NCBI GenBank assembly: GCA_964598255.1
Contig: CAZRBA010000086.1
Span: 1-64,000, forward strand
Reading direction: 5' to 3'
Origin: Caldithrix sp964598255
GTDB lineage: Bacteria; Calditrichota; Calditrichia; Calditrichales; Calditrichaceae
Length of the DNA stretch: 64,000 bases
Below, piece by piece: positions 52,997-60,794 of this stretch. Positions within the stretch are counted from its first letter, which is position 1, and each line of letters begins with the position of its first letter. The notes under the pieces were generated by a model, which was not told the DNA's origin, ran no database searches, and saw nothing but the letters and a program-made list of their open reading frames with translations. A program made the translations under genes and the position numbers.

Positions 52997-55165
52997 ATGG
53001 AAGCAAAAATACTGGTAGTAGAAGACAGCGCGGCCCAACGATTTTTATTAAGCAAAATTTTGGAAGAAAACGGCTTTGAGGTACACCATTGTGAAAACGG
53101 CCAAAAAGCGCTGGAAGCATTGAATCAATTTACGCCCGATGTTATTATCAGCGATATTATGATGCCCGAGATGGACGGTCCTACTTTATGCCGAACTTTA
53201 AAAGAACACCATCGCTGGCAAACCATCCCCATTATTTTGATGACAAGCTTAACCGAACCCTCTGAAATCTTCAAAATCATCGAAAGTAAGGCGGACTATT
53301 TGTTTTTAAAAGAATTCGATGCCCAAGCCTTTATTTCCTTTGTAGAAGATACGCTCCATGCTCAGGACAATAGTGCATCGTCTTCGAAGGATACCTCGGT
53401 TTTTGTTTCCTTTTTAAAACGCATTTATCCGATTACGGCCGGTAAAGAACAAATGGCCCGTTTACTCATATCGACTTACCGCAGTGCTTTACAGGCTTAC
53501 GATCGTTATTACCGGTTAAAGCATGAAATCAAAGAAATTCAAAATTCTTACAAGAAGCAAATTAAAGAAAAAGACGAACATCATCGTTACCGTTACACAC
53601 AGATCATCTCGTTAAGCGAAGAAATTCGTACTCCGTTAAACAACCTGTTCCAACTTTTGGAATTACTACAAAAAGCACAATACATGCAAGAACATGATAT
53701 TTACGTGCATCTGGCCACACTGAACACCCAGCACATTGCCCGAGCGTTGAGTGATTTGCAAACCCTTGCCCATTTTAAAAATTCATTTGAGGAAGTTCCG
53801 GCACAGCTTATTGATTTCAACTTACGCGAATGCATTGAAGATGCTCTTTCGCCTTTTGGTGTACAGTCTGGCAAAAAGCAAATCGAATTAATCTTTCATT
53901 TGCCAACGGATATTCCTGAATTCATAAAAAGCGAGCCCAATTATTTGCGTCATGTCCTTTTTATTTTACTTGATAATGCTTACCGGGTTACCGAAAAAGG
54001 CACCGTTCGCTTAACGGTAAAAAAAACAGGCGATCGGAAAGCAACCACCTTACTCGAATTTTCTGTTGCGGATAGCGGTCCTGGGTTAGAGGCCCGTAAA
54101 GAAAAGGAACTTAATCAACTTTTTCGCCAAATTGACCAACTTCCGTTAAAAGTTCTGGACAAACTGCGTCAGGCCAATCCCGGGCTTTTCGTGGCCGTTC
54201 GTTTGATCCGTTCGTTAAAGGGCCAACTTACTTTTAAAAACAGTAAAAGCGGGGCCACGTTTTCATTTGTTTTGCCCGTAGAAAAAGCCAAACCTCCCAA
54301 AGAAATTATTCGCCTTGGACAAAGCACGTCATTGAAAGGAATTCCCATTTTGGTATTAGCCGAAGAATGGTTAAACGGAATTGTATTGGAAGAACTGCTC
54401 AAATCATGGGGAGCGGAAGTAAAGGTTAGCAACGAGGCGGATAAGATTATTGAAATGTTATTGCAAGCGCATCGCAGCAACCATGCTTACCGTTTATTTA
54501 TTTTGGACAGCAGTATCCGAAACGTTTCGGCATTTGAGTTAATGAATCGTATACAAAAACAGCAGGAGCTAAAATCGCTAAAAAAGATTCTGTTAACCAG
54601 TTTTGGGCAACGCGGCGATGCCTTACGATGCATTCATCACGGTGTATCGGCTTTTCTTTTAAAACCCATTAAGGCAAAAGAGTTTTACCAGACCATACAA
54701 ACGGTTTTGCAGGTAGAGCTTACGGAAAATATTTTGATTACCCGTCACACACTTAAAGAAAGCGCTCGGCCTTTGCGTGTTTTGGTGGCCGAAGACAATC
54801 GGGTTAACCAAAAACTAATGATGGCCGTTTTGGGCAAAGAAGGATATGAGATTGATTTGGCAACCAATGGTCAGGAAGCAGTAGAACTTTTTAAGCAAAA
54901 ACCCTTTGATTTAATTCTAATGGACTTACAAATGCCTGTTATGGACGGTTTTCAAGCAACTCGGGAAATCCGCGAACTGGAACAAGGCAGCAAAAATCAT
55001 GTGCTTATTTTTGCCCTTACCGCTTCGGAAGATCCGAGGGAAATTGAAGGAGCCCACAGTGCGGGTGTTGATGAAATTTTACGCAAACCGTTAAACTTAC
55101 CGGCATTAAAGGATATCTTAAAAAAATATCTGGAAGACGCCGATAAAGTTGCGGTTGAATTTTAA
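52997..55165 (+). CDS. Multi-receiver hybrid protein with a degenerate histidine-kinase core
   Basis: A 722-residue cytoplasmic protein. The order is receiver 1 (VVEDSAAQR, Asp53 in SDIMMPEMDG), a coiled coil, a HisKA-like helix, an ATPase-like domain, receiver 2 (weak, FILDSSIRNV) and a canonical receiver 3 (VAEDNRVNQK and LILMDLQMPVMDGFQ). The H-box reads SLSEEIRTPLN, with Glu208 where SHEIRTPLN kinases have the phospho-accepting His. The ATPase keeps an N box (LLDNAYRVTEKG) and G1 (VADSGPGL), but G2 reads PGLFVAV rather than GLGLAI. It is therefore probably a pseudokinase hub that receives phosphate from CheA through its receivers. It starts 4 bases after the previous gene. Confidence 0.87.
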   Translation: MEAKILVVEDSAAQRFLLSKILEENGFEVHHCENGQKALEALNQFTPDVIISDIMMPEMDGPTLCRTLKEHHRWQTIPIILMTSLTEPSEIFKIIESKADYLFLKEFDAQAFISFVEDTLHAQDNSASSSKDTSVFVSFLKRIYPITAGKEQMARLLISTYRSALQAYDRYYRLKHEIKEIQNSYKKQIKEKDEHHRYRYTQIISLSEEIRTPLNNLFQLLELLQKAQYMQEHDIYVHLATLNTQHIARALSDLQTLAHFKNSFEEVPAQLIDFNLRECIEDALSPFGVQSGKKQIELIFHLPTDIPEFIKSEPNYLRHVLFILLDNAYRVTEKGTVRLTVKKTGDRKATTLLEFSVADSGPGLEARKEKELNQLFRQIDQLPLKVLDKLRQANPGLFVAVRLIRSLKGQLTFKNSKSGATFSFVLPVEKAKPPKEIIRLGQSTSLKGIPILVLAEEWLNGIVLEELLKSWGAEVKVSNEADKIIEMLLQAHRSNHAYRLFILDSSIRNVSAFELMNRIQKQQELKSLKKILLTSFGQRGDALRCIHHGVSAFLLKPIKAKEFYQTIQTVLQVELTENILITRHTLKESARPLRVLVAEDNRVNQKLMMAVLGKEGYEIDLATNGQEAVELFKQKPFDLILMDLQMPVMDGFQATREIRELEQGSKNHVLIFALTASEDPREIEGAHSAGVDEILRKPLNLPALKDILKKYLEDADKVAVEF

Positions 55166-55253
55166 AAAGTGTCGGCATCCGCAAAAAAGGTATTTTAAAA
55201 CCGTCTTCATGGCATCCTCTTGCGCCTTATCCGTTCCAATATCATTTTTATAT

Positions 55254-55270
55254 TTGGCACGTATTTTGTA
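55254..55270 (+). promoter_or_regulatory. Candidate sigma-54 promoter before the sensor-kinase gene
   Basis: TTGGCACG-N4-TTGTA matches the -24/-12 sigma-54 consensus (TTGGCACG-N4-TTGCA) except for C to T in the -12 element. It ends 36 bases before the kinase ATG. The gene pair encodes an NtrC-type regulator, so self-activation is plausible. Confidence 0.6.
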
Positions 55271-55305
55271 ATTTATTTTATGATGTGCAACTTTTTTGAG
55301 GAATT

Positions 55306-57315
55306 ATGACCGAGCGTACGTTTCCGTTAAAAATTTGGGGCTTGCTGCTTTTTTTGTTGTTGGCATTACTTATTTTTCTGCCTGCATTTTTGGAATATCA
55401 GTCTACCAAAAAGGATCTTGTTCGTTTGTGGGGCGACCAAAGTCGTTTGGTTGCCGAAACGATTGTCCGCGGTAGCGAAAATATGCTGCGCTACGACGAA
55501 GAAGTTTTTGCAGAACGTCGAGGGCGATTAAAAGAAGACGGCCTGACGATTCGTCAACTGGACAGCATCTATTATCCGCAAAAACAAAAATTATTACAAT
55601 TTGCCCGTAATCGCATCGGGGGACGTGTATTCTTTTTTGATTTACATGGCAATTTAACCTGGCCACGCACTATGGTTAGAACTCATACCGGAATGAGCCC
55701 CATGCGTCAGCATTTTTTAAACGCTATTCGATCTATGCCCGGCGATTCTGTTATTCAACTTTTTGATCCGGTTCATTCACCGGAGATGATTCCGCCTGGG
55801 ATTTTAATCCGACGTGCTAAAAAACGAGGTTTTATTTATGTTTTGTACCGGCCTTCCATTTCCACTAAAATGATGCCGTTTCATCGTTTGCATCGTTGGT
55901 TGATGCAAATCAGCCGCTCCCCCAACATTCTTTATATTCAGTTGGAGCGCGGACAGCATGTTTTGGTACAAACCGGGGCATATAAGCTGCCGCCATTAAC
56001 CGAGGCCCTATTGGGCACACTGCGAAAATCGGGTTGGGAAATCACCGAAATTCAAGGGAAGCCCATTTTTGACTACATCCAAAGGAATCCGGACGGTTTG
56101 ATTATCCGTGTGGGAATTTCGGCTATTCCGCTCGAGCATTTGCAATCCGGTCTTATCCGCCGCTTGTTGGTTAATTCGTTTTTGCTTTTTTTGATAGGTT
56201 TTGTAGTCTTTCGATTTTTCATAAGCAAACAGAACCTTTCGTTTCTAAAAGAAAAACTGCATGAGGTGGAAACATCAACCGGAGCCATACTTAAAAATAT
56301 CGGCGAGGGAATTATTACGGTTAACGATCGGGGGCAAATTGATCTAATAAATTCCTGGATGCAAAGTTTTTTCGGATTGCGAATTCGTCCTAAAGATCCT
56401 ATTGAAATTCTGCCGTTTGATGCGGCTGTTAAAGACCATATTATAAAATTCAAAGAATTTACGGATATTGCATTTCATTTTAACGGTCGTTTTCTTCTTT
56501 TATCCGGTCGGGTTATCAAATTTAATTCCGCGGATAAAATTAGCGAAGATAAGCGTTTGTTTTTAATTATCGTACGCGACTTTACCAGCCGGAAAGAGCT
56601 GGAAGAAATACGAAGGAGGCGCAGCAAATTGGAGGCCATGGGGCAATTGGCCAGTCGGGTTGCACATGAAATCCGCAATCCTCTAAACGGAATTGCCATG
56701 TTAGCACAACGTTTACAAAAGGAATTCCGGCCTTTGGAAAACGAAAGGGAATACCGGAAAATGACCGGCGCTATTCGCAAAGAAACCCAACGCATCAATA
56801 GTATTGTCCAATCGTTTTTGCTTTATGCCAAAACTCCGGAAATGCATTTTCAAACTGTTTCTGTAAACCGATTTTTACAGGATTTAAAGCCTATTTTACA
56901 GGCGATCGGTTCCGTTGAATTACATCTCGAGGCAAATGAAAATAGTCGTGTGCGGATAGATTATGATCAAATGAAACAAGTTTTAATTAATCTGATAAAA
57001 AATGCCGTGGAAGCTACCAATGGCAGGCAGCCAGTTTTTATTCGCACGGAAGCACATGCTGAGAACATAAAAATTATGGTAGAAGATCACGGACCGGGGA
57101 TTGCCAAAGAACTTCAGGAGCGCATTTTCGATTTATATTTTACGACCAAGGATGATGGCGCGGGTTTGGGGCTGAGCATTGTGGAAAAAATTATTCAAAG
57201 TCACGGAGGCAATATTCGGGTGGAAAGTCCGTATGCAGTAGGCGGTAAACCTATTCGGGGCACCCGTTTTGTTATTGAATTACCCAAGGCTGAAATTCAG
57301 GAGGCCCAATCATGA
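55306..57315 (+). CDS. Membrane sensor histidine kinase (NtrB/ZraS-like)
   Basis: A 669-residue kinase. TM1 is at about 9-29, a periplasmic sensor domain covers about 30-285, TM2 is at about 287-307, a PAS domain at about 320-430, and the HisKA H-box RVAHEIRNPLNG has His454. The ATPase domain has LIKNAVEATNG, VEDHGPGI and GAGLGLSIV. All sites look intact. The input resembles envelope-sensing kinases in layout, but the ligand is unknown. Its stop overlaps the start of the regulator gene as ATGA, so the two are coupled. A sigma-54 promoter candidate lies upstream. Confidence 0.92.
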   Translation: MTERTFPLKIWGLLLFLLLALLIFLPAFLEYQSTKKDLVRLWGDQSRLVAETIVRGSENMLRYDEEVFAERRGRLKEDGLTIRQLDSIYYPQKQKLLQFARNRIGGRVFFFDLHGNLTWPRTMVRTHTGMSPMRQHFLNAIRSMPGDSVIQLFDPVHSPEMIPPGILIRRAKKRGFIYVLYRPSISTKMMPFHRLHRWLMQISRSPNILYIQLERGQHVLVQTGAYKLPPLTEALLGTLRKSGWEITEIQGKPIFDYIQRNPDGLIIRVGISAIPLEHLQSGLIRRLLVNSFLLFLIGFVVFRFFISKQNLSFLKEKLHEVETSTGAILKNIGEGIITVNDRGQIDLINSWMQSFFGLRIRPKDPIEILPFDAAVKDHIIKFKEFTDIAFHFNGRFLLLSGRVIKFNSADKISEDKRLFLIIVRDFTSRKELEEIRRRRSKLEAMGQLASRVAHEIRNPLNGIAMLAQRLQKEFRPLENEREYRKMTGAIRKETQRINSIVQSFLLYAKTPEMHFQTVSVNRFLQDLKPILQAIGSVELHLEANENSRVRIDYDQMKQVLINLIKNAVEATNGRQPVFIRTEAHAENIKIMVEDHGPGIAKELQERIFDLYFTTKDDGAGLGLSIVEKIIQSHGGNIRVESPYAVGGKPIRGTRFVIELPKAEIQEAQS

Positions 57316-58682
57316 ATCCGTTTACCATTTTAGTAACCGATGATGAAAAAATTCAGCGCGAATCGTTGGCGGGATTTCTAAAAAATAAGGGATATCAAAC
57401 ATTAACGGCTTCCGATTTTGACACGGCATATCAGTTAATTAGAACCCGGGCGGTGGATGTGCTTTTGACCGATGTAAAAATGCGGGGAAAATCGGGCTAT
57501 GATTTGCTTAAGGCGGTAAAAGAATTGAATCCTGAAATTACGGTTATTATTATGACGGCATATGGCAATGTGGAGGAAGCTGTTGCTGCGATGAAAAACG
57601 GTGCCTACGATTATTTGACCAAGCCATTGGATTTGGATGAGGTGGAGCTGTTGATTCATCGTGCGGTACAGTTTAAACTTTTAAAAAGCGAAAACGAACA
57701 ATTGCGAAAAACGCTGACCGAACGGCATCGGTTTACTAATATTATTACTAATAGCCCGCTTATGGAAGAGGTACTCAATATTGCGGCGAGGTCTGCCAGT
57801 AGCCGGACATCCGTGCTCATAGAAGGAGAAAGCGGTACGGGCAAAGAACTTATTGTGCGGGCTATTCATTTTGCCAGTCCGCGTAAAAACAAACCTTTGG
57901 TGGTGGTAAATTGTGCGGCCATCAGTGAAAATTTGATCGAAAGCGAATTATTTGGTCATGAAAAGGGTGCTTTTACGGGTGCGCTTCAGGCTCGGCGGGG
58001 ACGGGTGGAAGAGGCGGACGGAGGTACACTTTTTTTGGATGAGGTGGGAGATGTTCCGCTTTCGGTACAGGTTAAGCTATTGCGTTTTTTGCAGTTCGGG
58101 GAATTTCAGCGGGTTGGCAGTAATGTAACACAAAAAGTTGACGTGCGACTAATTGCGGCAACCAATCGCAATTTGCGTGAGATGATTGCTCAAAACGCAT
58201 TTCGTGAAGATTTTTATTATCGTTTGAATGTCATTAATATTGTAGTGCCGCCTTTGCGTAAACGTAAGGAGGATATTCCTTTACTTATCGATTTTTTTAT
58301 TAAAAAATTCGCCAAAGAAAATAATAAAGCGGTACGGGGAATTTCACGCGAGGCGCTGGATTTGCTGATGAAATACGATTATCCGGGTAATGTGCGCGAG
58401 CTGGAAAACATGATGGAACGGGCGGTGGTTTTGGCTCGCTCGGAAATTATTGAAAAGGATGATTTGCCTTTGCAGTTTCGCGTTGGTAACGCAAGAAAAA
58501 ATGACCAGCCTCCGCTGAACTATTACGAAGGTAACTTTCGGCAAAAAGTCGAGGCGTTCGAAAAGGATCTGATTCTCGAAGCATTGAACAAATCGGATTT
58601 TAATCAAAGTAAGGCCGCGCGTGAATTGGGCTTGAGCGAACGAAATTTGCGTTATAAAATGGGTAAATACGGGTTAAAATAA
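57312..58682 (+). CDS. Sigma-54-dependent response regulator (NtrC/ZraR type)
   Basis: A 456-residue protein with a receiver (Asp54 in LLTDVKMRGKSG, Lys in YLTKP), an AAA+ activator domain with Walker A GESGTGKE (172-179), GAFTGA at 219-224, FLDEVGD, and an R-finger-bearing C-terminal part, and a Fis-type helix-turn-helix (SKAARELGLSERNLRYKMGK). It needs sigma-54 RNA polymerase. AGGAGG lies upstream of the ATG, which overlaps the kinase stop. Two downstream genes carry sigma-54-like promoters and are probable targets. Confidence 0.95.
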   Translation: MNPFTILVTDDEKIQRESLAGFLKNKGYQTLTASDFDTAYQLIRTRAVDVLLTDVKMRGKSGYDLLKAVKELNPEITVIIMTAYGNVEEAVAAMKNGAYDYLTKPLDLDEVELLIHRAVQFKLLKSENEQLRKTLTERHRFTNIITNSPLMEEVLNIAARSASSRTSVLIEGESGTGKELIVRAIHFASPRKNKPLVVVNCAAISENLIESELFGHEKGAFTGALQARRGRVEEADGGTLFLDEVGDVPLSVQVKLLRFLQFGEFQRVGSNVTQKVDVRLIAATNRNLREMIAQNAFREDFYYRLNVINIVVPPLRKRKEDIPLLIDFFIKKFAKENNKAVRGISREALDLLMKYDYPGNVRELENMMERAVVLARSEIIEKDDLPLQFRVGNARKNDQPPLNYYEGNFRQKVEAFEKDLILEALNKSDFNQSKAARELGLSERNLRYKMGKYGLK

Positions 58683-58734
58683 ATTAAGGTATTTTTTTAA
58701 CTTTTTTCACCTTGCTTTTCCGCGGTTTTGTTTT

Positions 58735-58751
58735 ATGGCTCCGCTTTTGTC
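58735..58751 (+). promoter_or_regulatory. Weak candidate sigma-54 promoter before the lipoprotein gene
   Basis: ATGGCTCC-N4-TTGTC (58735-58751) has the exact -24/-12 spacing seen at 55254 and 60022 and keeps GG, but departs at the A of GGCAC and at the -12 C. It ends 57 bases before the ATG at 58808. Weaker than the other two. Confidence 0.3.
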
Positions 58752-58807
58752 TTCTTAAATAAAATTACTTAAATTTTTATGTTAACCTTTCGGGGGGAGT
58801 AGCAAAT

Positions 58808-59839
58808 ATGAAAAGCAATTCTCGAGTTTTTCTATTTACACGTTACGTTATTTGGGTGGGTCTAAGTGTCATTTTTTTGACTTTTTTTTCCTGTAAGTCT
58901 TCTACTACCCAACCCGATGGAACAAACAGCTCCGTAACGAGCCACAATTTTAGCTGGCAAAAAATCCCTTTTGATCATTTAACCCCCAATATCATTTCGA
59001 TTGTTAATAAAGATGATATTTGGATTGCCGGTATAGGAAACGGCGATTTTTCGGTTTTGCATTGGGATGGGAAGACGCTAAACAAAGTGGTTATTTATGA
59101 CTCGGTTTATCAAAGTGTAAAAAAGTATTTTTCCGATTTCATTGCTTTCGGAAATGACGATTTGTACTTTGCCGACGGTGATGTCTTCTGTTCGGATGGC
59201 CATACTATGCGGATAATGTACAAACGAAATGCAAACGAGAATGAATTTTTTCGGACGCTGTGGATGAAAGATCCAAGTGATATTTACGCTAGCGGCCAAA
59301 AAAGTATTATCCATTTTGACGGGCAACACTGGTCCAAGATTCCCGTAGCGGGTAGTGATCCGGTGGTTGACATTTGGGGGGCTTATCCGGATAACGGTGG
59401 GCCGATTAAACTTATCGGTTTGATTGCTTCTCCAAATGGAATTGGAATTCGTCGTTTGATTACCATTAAAAACGGTACGGTTAAAGACACGTTAAATTGG
59501 CCGGATGATGTTAATGCGCAACAATTATGGTTTGATAGTAAAAGCCCTATTTATGTGCGGGGTGATGTAGTGTGGCAGTATTTAAACTCCAAATGGCAAG
59601 AAGTTGAACTGGAAGGAAAAGGGTTTAATGCGATGCATGGGTCGGCTTGGAATAATATTTTTGTGGTGGGCAGCCATGGATATGCCGCACATTTTAACGG
59701 TGCCAACTGGCACCGGTATCCGGAGCTTTACGATGAAAGCGGTGAATTTGAGGCTGTTTGCGTAAAGGGGAATGTGGTGGCTATGGCGGGACGTTTTGCA
59801 CCCTCGGCGTATCTTGTTATTGGGCTTCAAGGCGAATAA
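58808..59839 (+). CDS. Lipoprotein, beta-propeller-like
   Basis: A 343-residue exported protein. The signal ends at FFSC with the cysteine at residue 29, followed by KSS. The mature part has repeated short beta units with aromatic and Asp-Ile motifs (VNKDDIWIAGIGNGDFSVLH, then DPSDIYASGQKSIIHFDGQH, and NIFVVGSHGYAAHFNGANWH). These recall seven-bladed propeller or similar repeat proteins, but no named family. It lies 126 bases after the NtrC-type regulator on the same strand, behind a GGGGGGAG site, with a weak sigma-54-like promoter. Its role in the envelope circuit is inferred only from position. Confidence 0.75.
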   Translation: MKSNSRVFLFTRYVIWVGLSVIFLTFFSCKSSTTQPDGTNSSVTSHNFSWQKIPFDHLTPNIISIVNKDDIWIAGIGNGDFSVLHWDGKTLNKVVIYDSVYQSVKKYFSDFIAFGNDDLYFADGDVFCSDGHTMRIMYKRNANENEFFRTLWMKDPSDIYASGQKSIIHFDGQHWSKIPVAGSDPVVDIWGAYPDNGGPIKLIGLIASPNGIGIRRLITIKNGTVKDTLNWPDDVNAQQLWFDSKSPIYVRGDVVWQYLNSKWQEVELEGKGFNAMHGSAWNNIFVVGSHGYAAHFNGANWHRYPELYDESGEFEAVCVKGNVVAMAGRFAPSAYLVIGLQGE

Positions 59840-59844
59840 CCGAT

Positions 59845-59874
59845 AAAACTGACTGATCGCTATCAGTCAGTTTT
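59845..59874 (+). terminator. Intrinsic terminator after the lipoprotein gene (first of three hairpins)
   Basis: AAAACTGACTGAT (59845-59857) pairs perfectly with ATCAGTCAGTTTT (59862-59874) around a four-base CGCT loop. The TTTT arm acts as a short T-run. It lies 6 bases after the stop at 59839 and is clearly a transcript-ending hairpin. Confidence 0.75.
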
Positions 59875-59890
59875 CCGAGCATCCGGTGTC

Positions 59891-59916
59891 GGGGGACTGA
59901 TGGCGATCAGTCCCCC
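59891..59916 (+). repeat. Second hairpin, GC-rich
   Basis: GGGGGACTGAT (59891-59901) pairs perfectly with ATCAGTCCCCC (59906-59916) around GGCG. It shares the ACTGAT/ATCAGT core of the first hairpin, so the two may be copies of one element. No T-run follows. Confidence 0.6.
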
Positions 59917-59940
59917 GGGTTCATACCAATTTCTCGTCAA

Positions 59941-59964
59941 TAATGCCGAATTTATTCGGCATTA
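59941..59964 (+). terminator. Third hairpin, terminator-like
   Basis: TAATGCCGAA (59941-59950) pairs perfectly with TTCGGCATTA (59955-59964) around TTTA, followed by TTTTCG. It lies 58 bases before the sigma-54-like promoter of the Spy-like gene. Confidence 0.55.
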
Positions 59965-60021
59965 TTTTCGTTTTTCTTTTGATTATCTACCTTTATCTTC
60001 CGTTTTCCCGACTTATTTCTT

Positions 60022-60038
60022 TTGGCACAATAATTGAA
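60022..60038 (+). promoter_or_regulatory. Candidate sigma-54 promoter of the Spy/CpxP-like gene
   Basis: TTGGCACA-N4-TTGAA (60022-60038) fits the -24/-12 layout and has the same spacing as the site before the kinase gene; the -12 C is A. It ends 45 bases before the ATG at 60083. Terminator-like hairpins upstream separate it from the lipoprotein gene, so the Spy-like gene probably has its own transcript. Confidence 0.6.
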
Positions 60039-60082
60039 CTATTATGATCGAAATCACTAACAAACTTTAAGGAGGTCTAACC

Positions 60083-60583
60083 ATGTTAGCCAAACGTTTT
60101 TTTAGCTTCATTATTGTAAGCTTATTTTTAGTAAGTACAACTTTTGCTCAGCCCATGCCGGTACAAAATCCCCCCATGGGGCCGCCGCCCCAACCCCATT
60201 CACAAATGTATCGGGCGCTTAACCTTACAGATCAGCAACGCTCCCAAATTGAAGACTTGCATCTTACCCTGCAAAAAAAATTAGTGCCGTTGCGCGCCGA
60301 TTTACAAAAGCTTCGCAGTGAATACAAACTGATGCTCATTAACGACAAAGTGAGCGAATCAAAATTAAAAGCACAATTACAAAAGATCAGCGACTTACGC
60401 GCTCAGATGGCATTTGAGCAAGCCAAGACCAAACGCAAAATCCGCGCATTATTAAACAGCGAACAAAAAAAGAAGTTTGATGCCATGATTTTAAGCGGCC
60501 CCAAAGCCCAAAAAATGCTAAAACGTAAAATGATGCATCGTCCTAGCAGAATGGCCCCACGGAGTCCGATAATGCAGCGGTAA
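60083..60583 (+). CDS. Spy/CpxP/ZraP-like periplasmic protein
   Basis: A 166-residue exported protein. The signal peptide is 1-22 (ending TFA). A Pro-Met-rich stretch (PMPVQNPPMGPPPQPHS) follows, then a helical body with the LTxxQ-type motifs LTDQQ at 48-52 and LNSEQ at 124-128, as in the Spy/CpxP/ZraP chaperone and metal-sensing family. These proteins protect periplasmic proteins or dampen the Cpx/Zra pathway. The tail is Met/Arg-rich. Its ATG follows AGGAGG. It has its own sigma-54-like promoter next to an NtrC-type regulator, which matches how zraP is placed near zraSR. Confidence 0.87.
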   Translation: MLAKRFFSFIIVSLFLVSTTFAQPMPVQNPPMGPPPQPHSQMYRALNLTDQQRSQIEDLHLTLQKKLVPLRADLQKLRSEYKLMLINDKVSESKLKAQLQKISDLRAQMAFEQAKTKRKIRALLNSEQKKKFDAMILSGPKAQKMLKRKMMHRPSRMAPRSPIMQR

Positions 60584-60609
60584 CAAAAAACCTCATCCCC
60601 CCTCTCATC

Positions 60610-60644
60610 TTAGCTCTTCTCATTACGAGAAGGGCTAATTTTTT
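60610..60644 (+). terminator. Intrinsic terminator of the Spy/CpxP-like gene
   Basis: TTAGCTCTTCTC (60610-60621) pairs with GAGAAGGGCTAA (60627-60638) with one T-G pair and a five-base loop. A run of T follows (60639-60644). Clear rho-independent terminator, 27 bases after the stop. Confidence 0.9.
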
Positions 60645-60794
60645 ATCACCGCTTCCGATTAAAATCAAGATTCTTAATTCCCATTCGATTACCAATAACA
60701 GACGGAACGACAATATATTGTCCGATCGCATCGGGGAAATAGGCATCAGAGCCAAACGATGTGTAAACCATTTTTAATCGACGAGGAACCGTTC

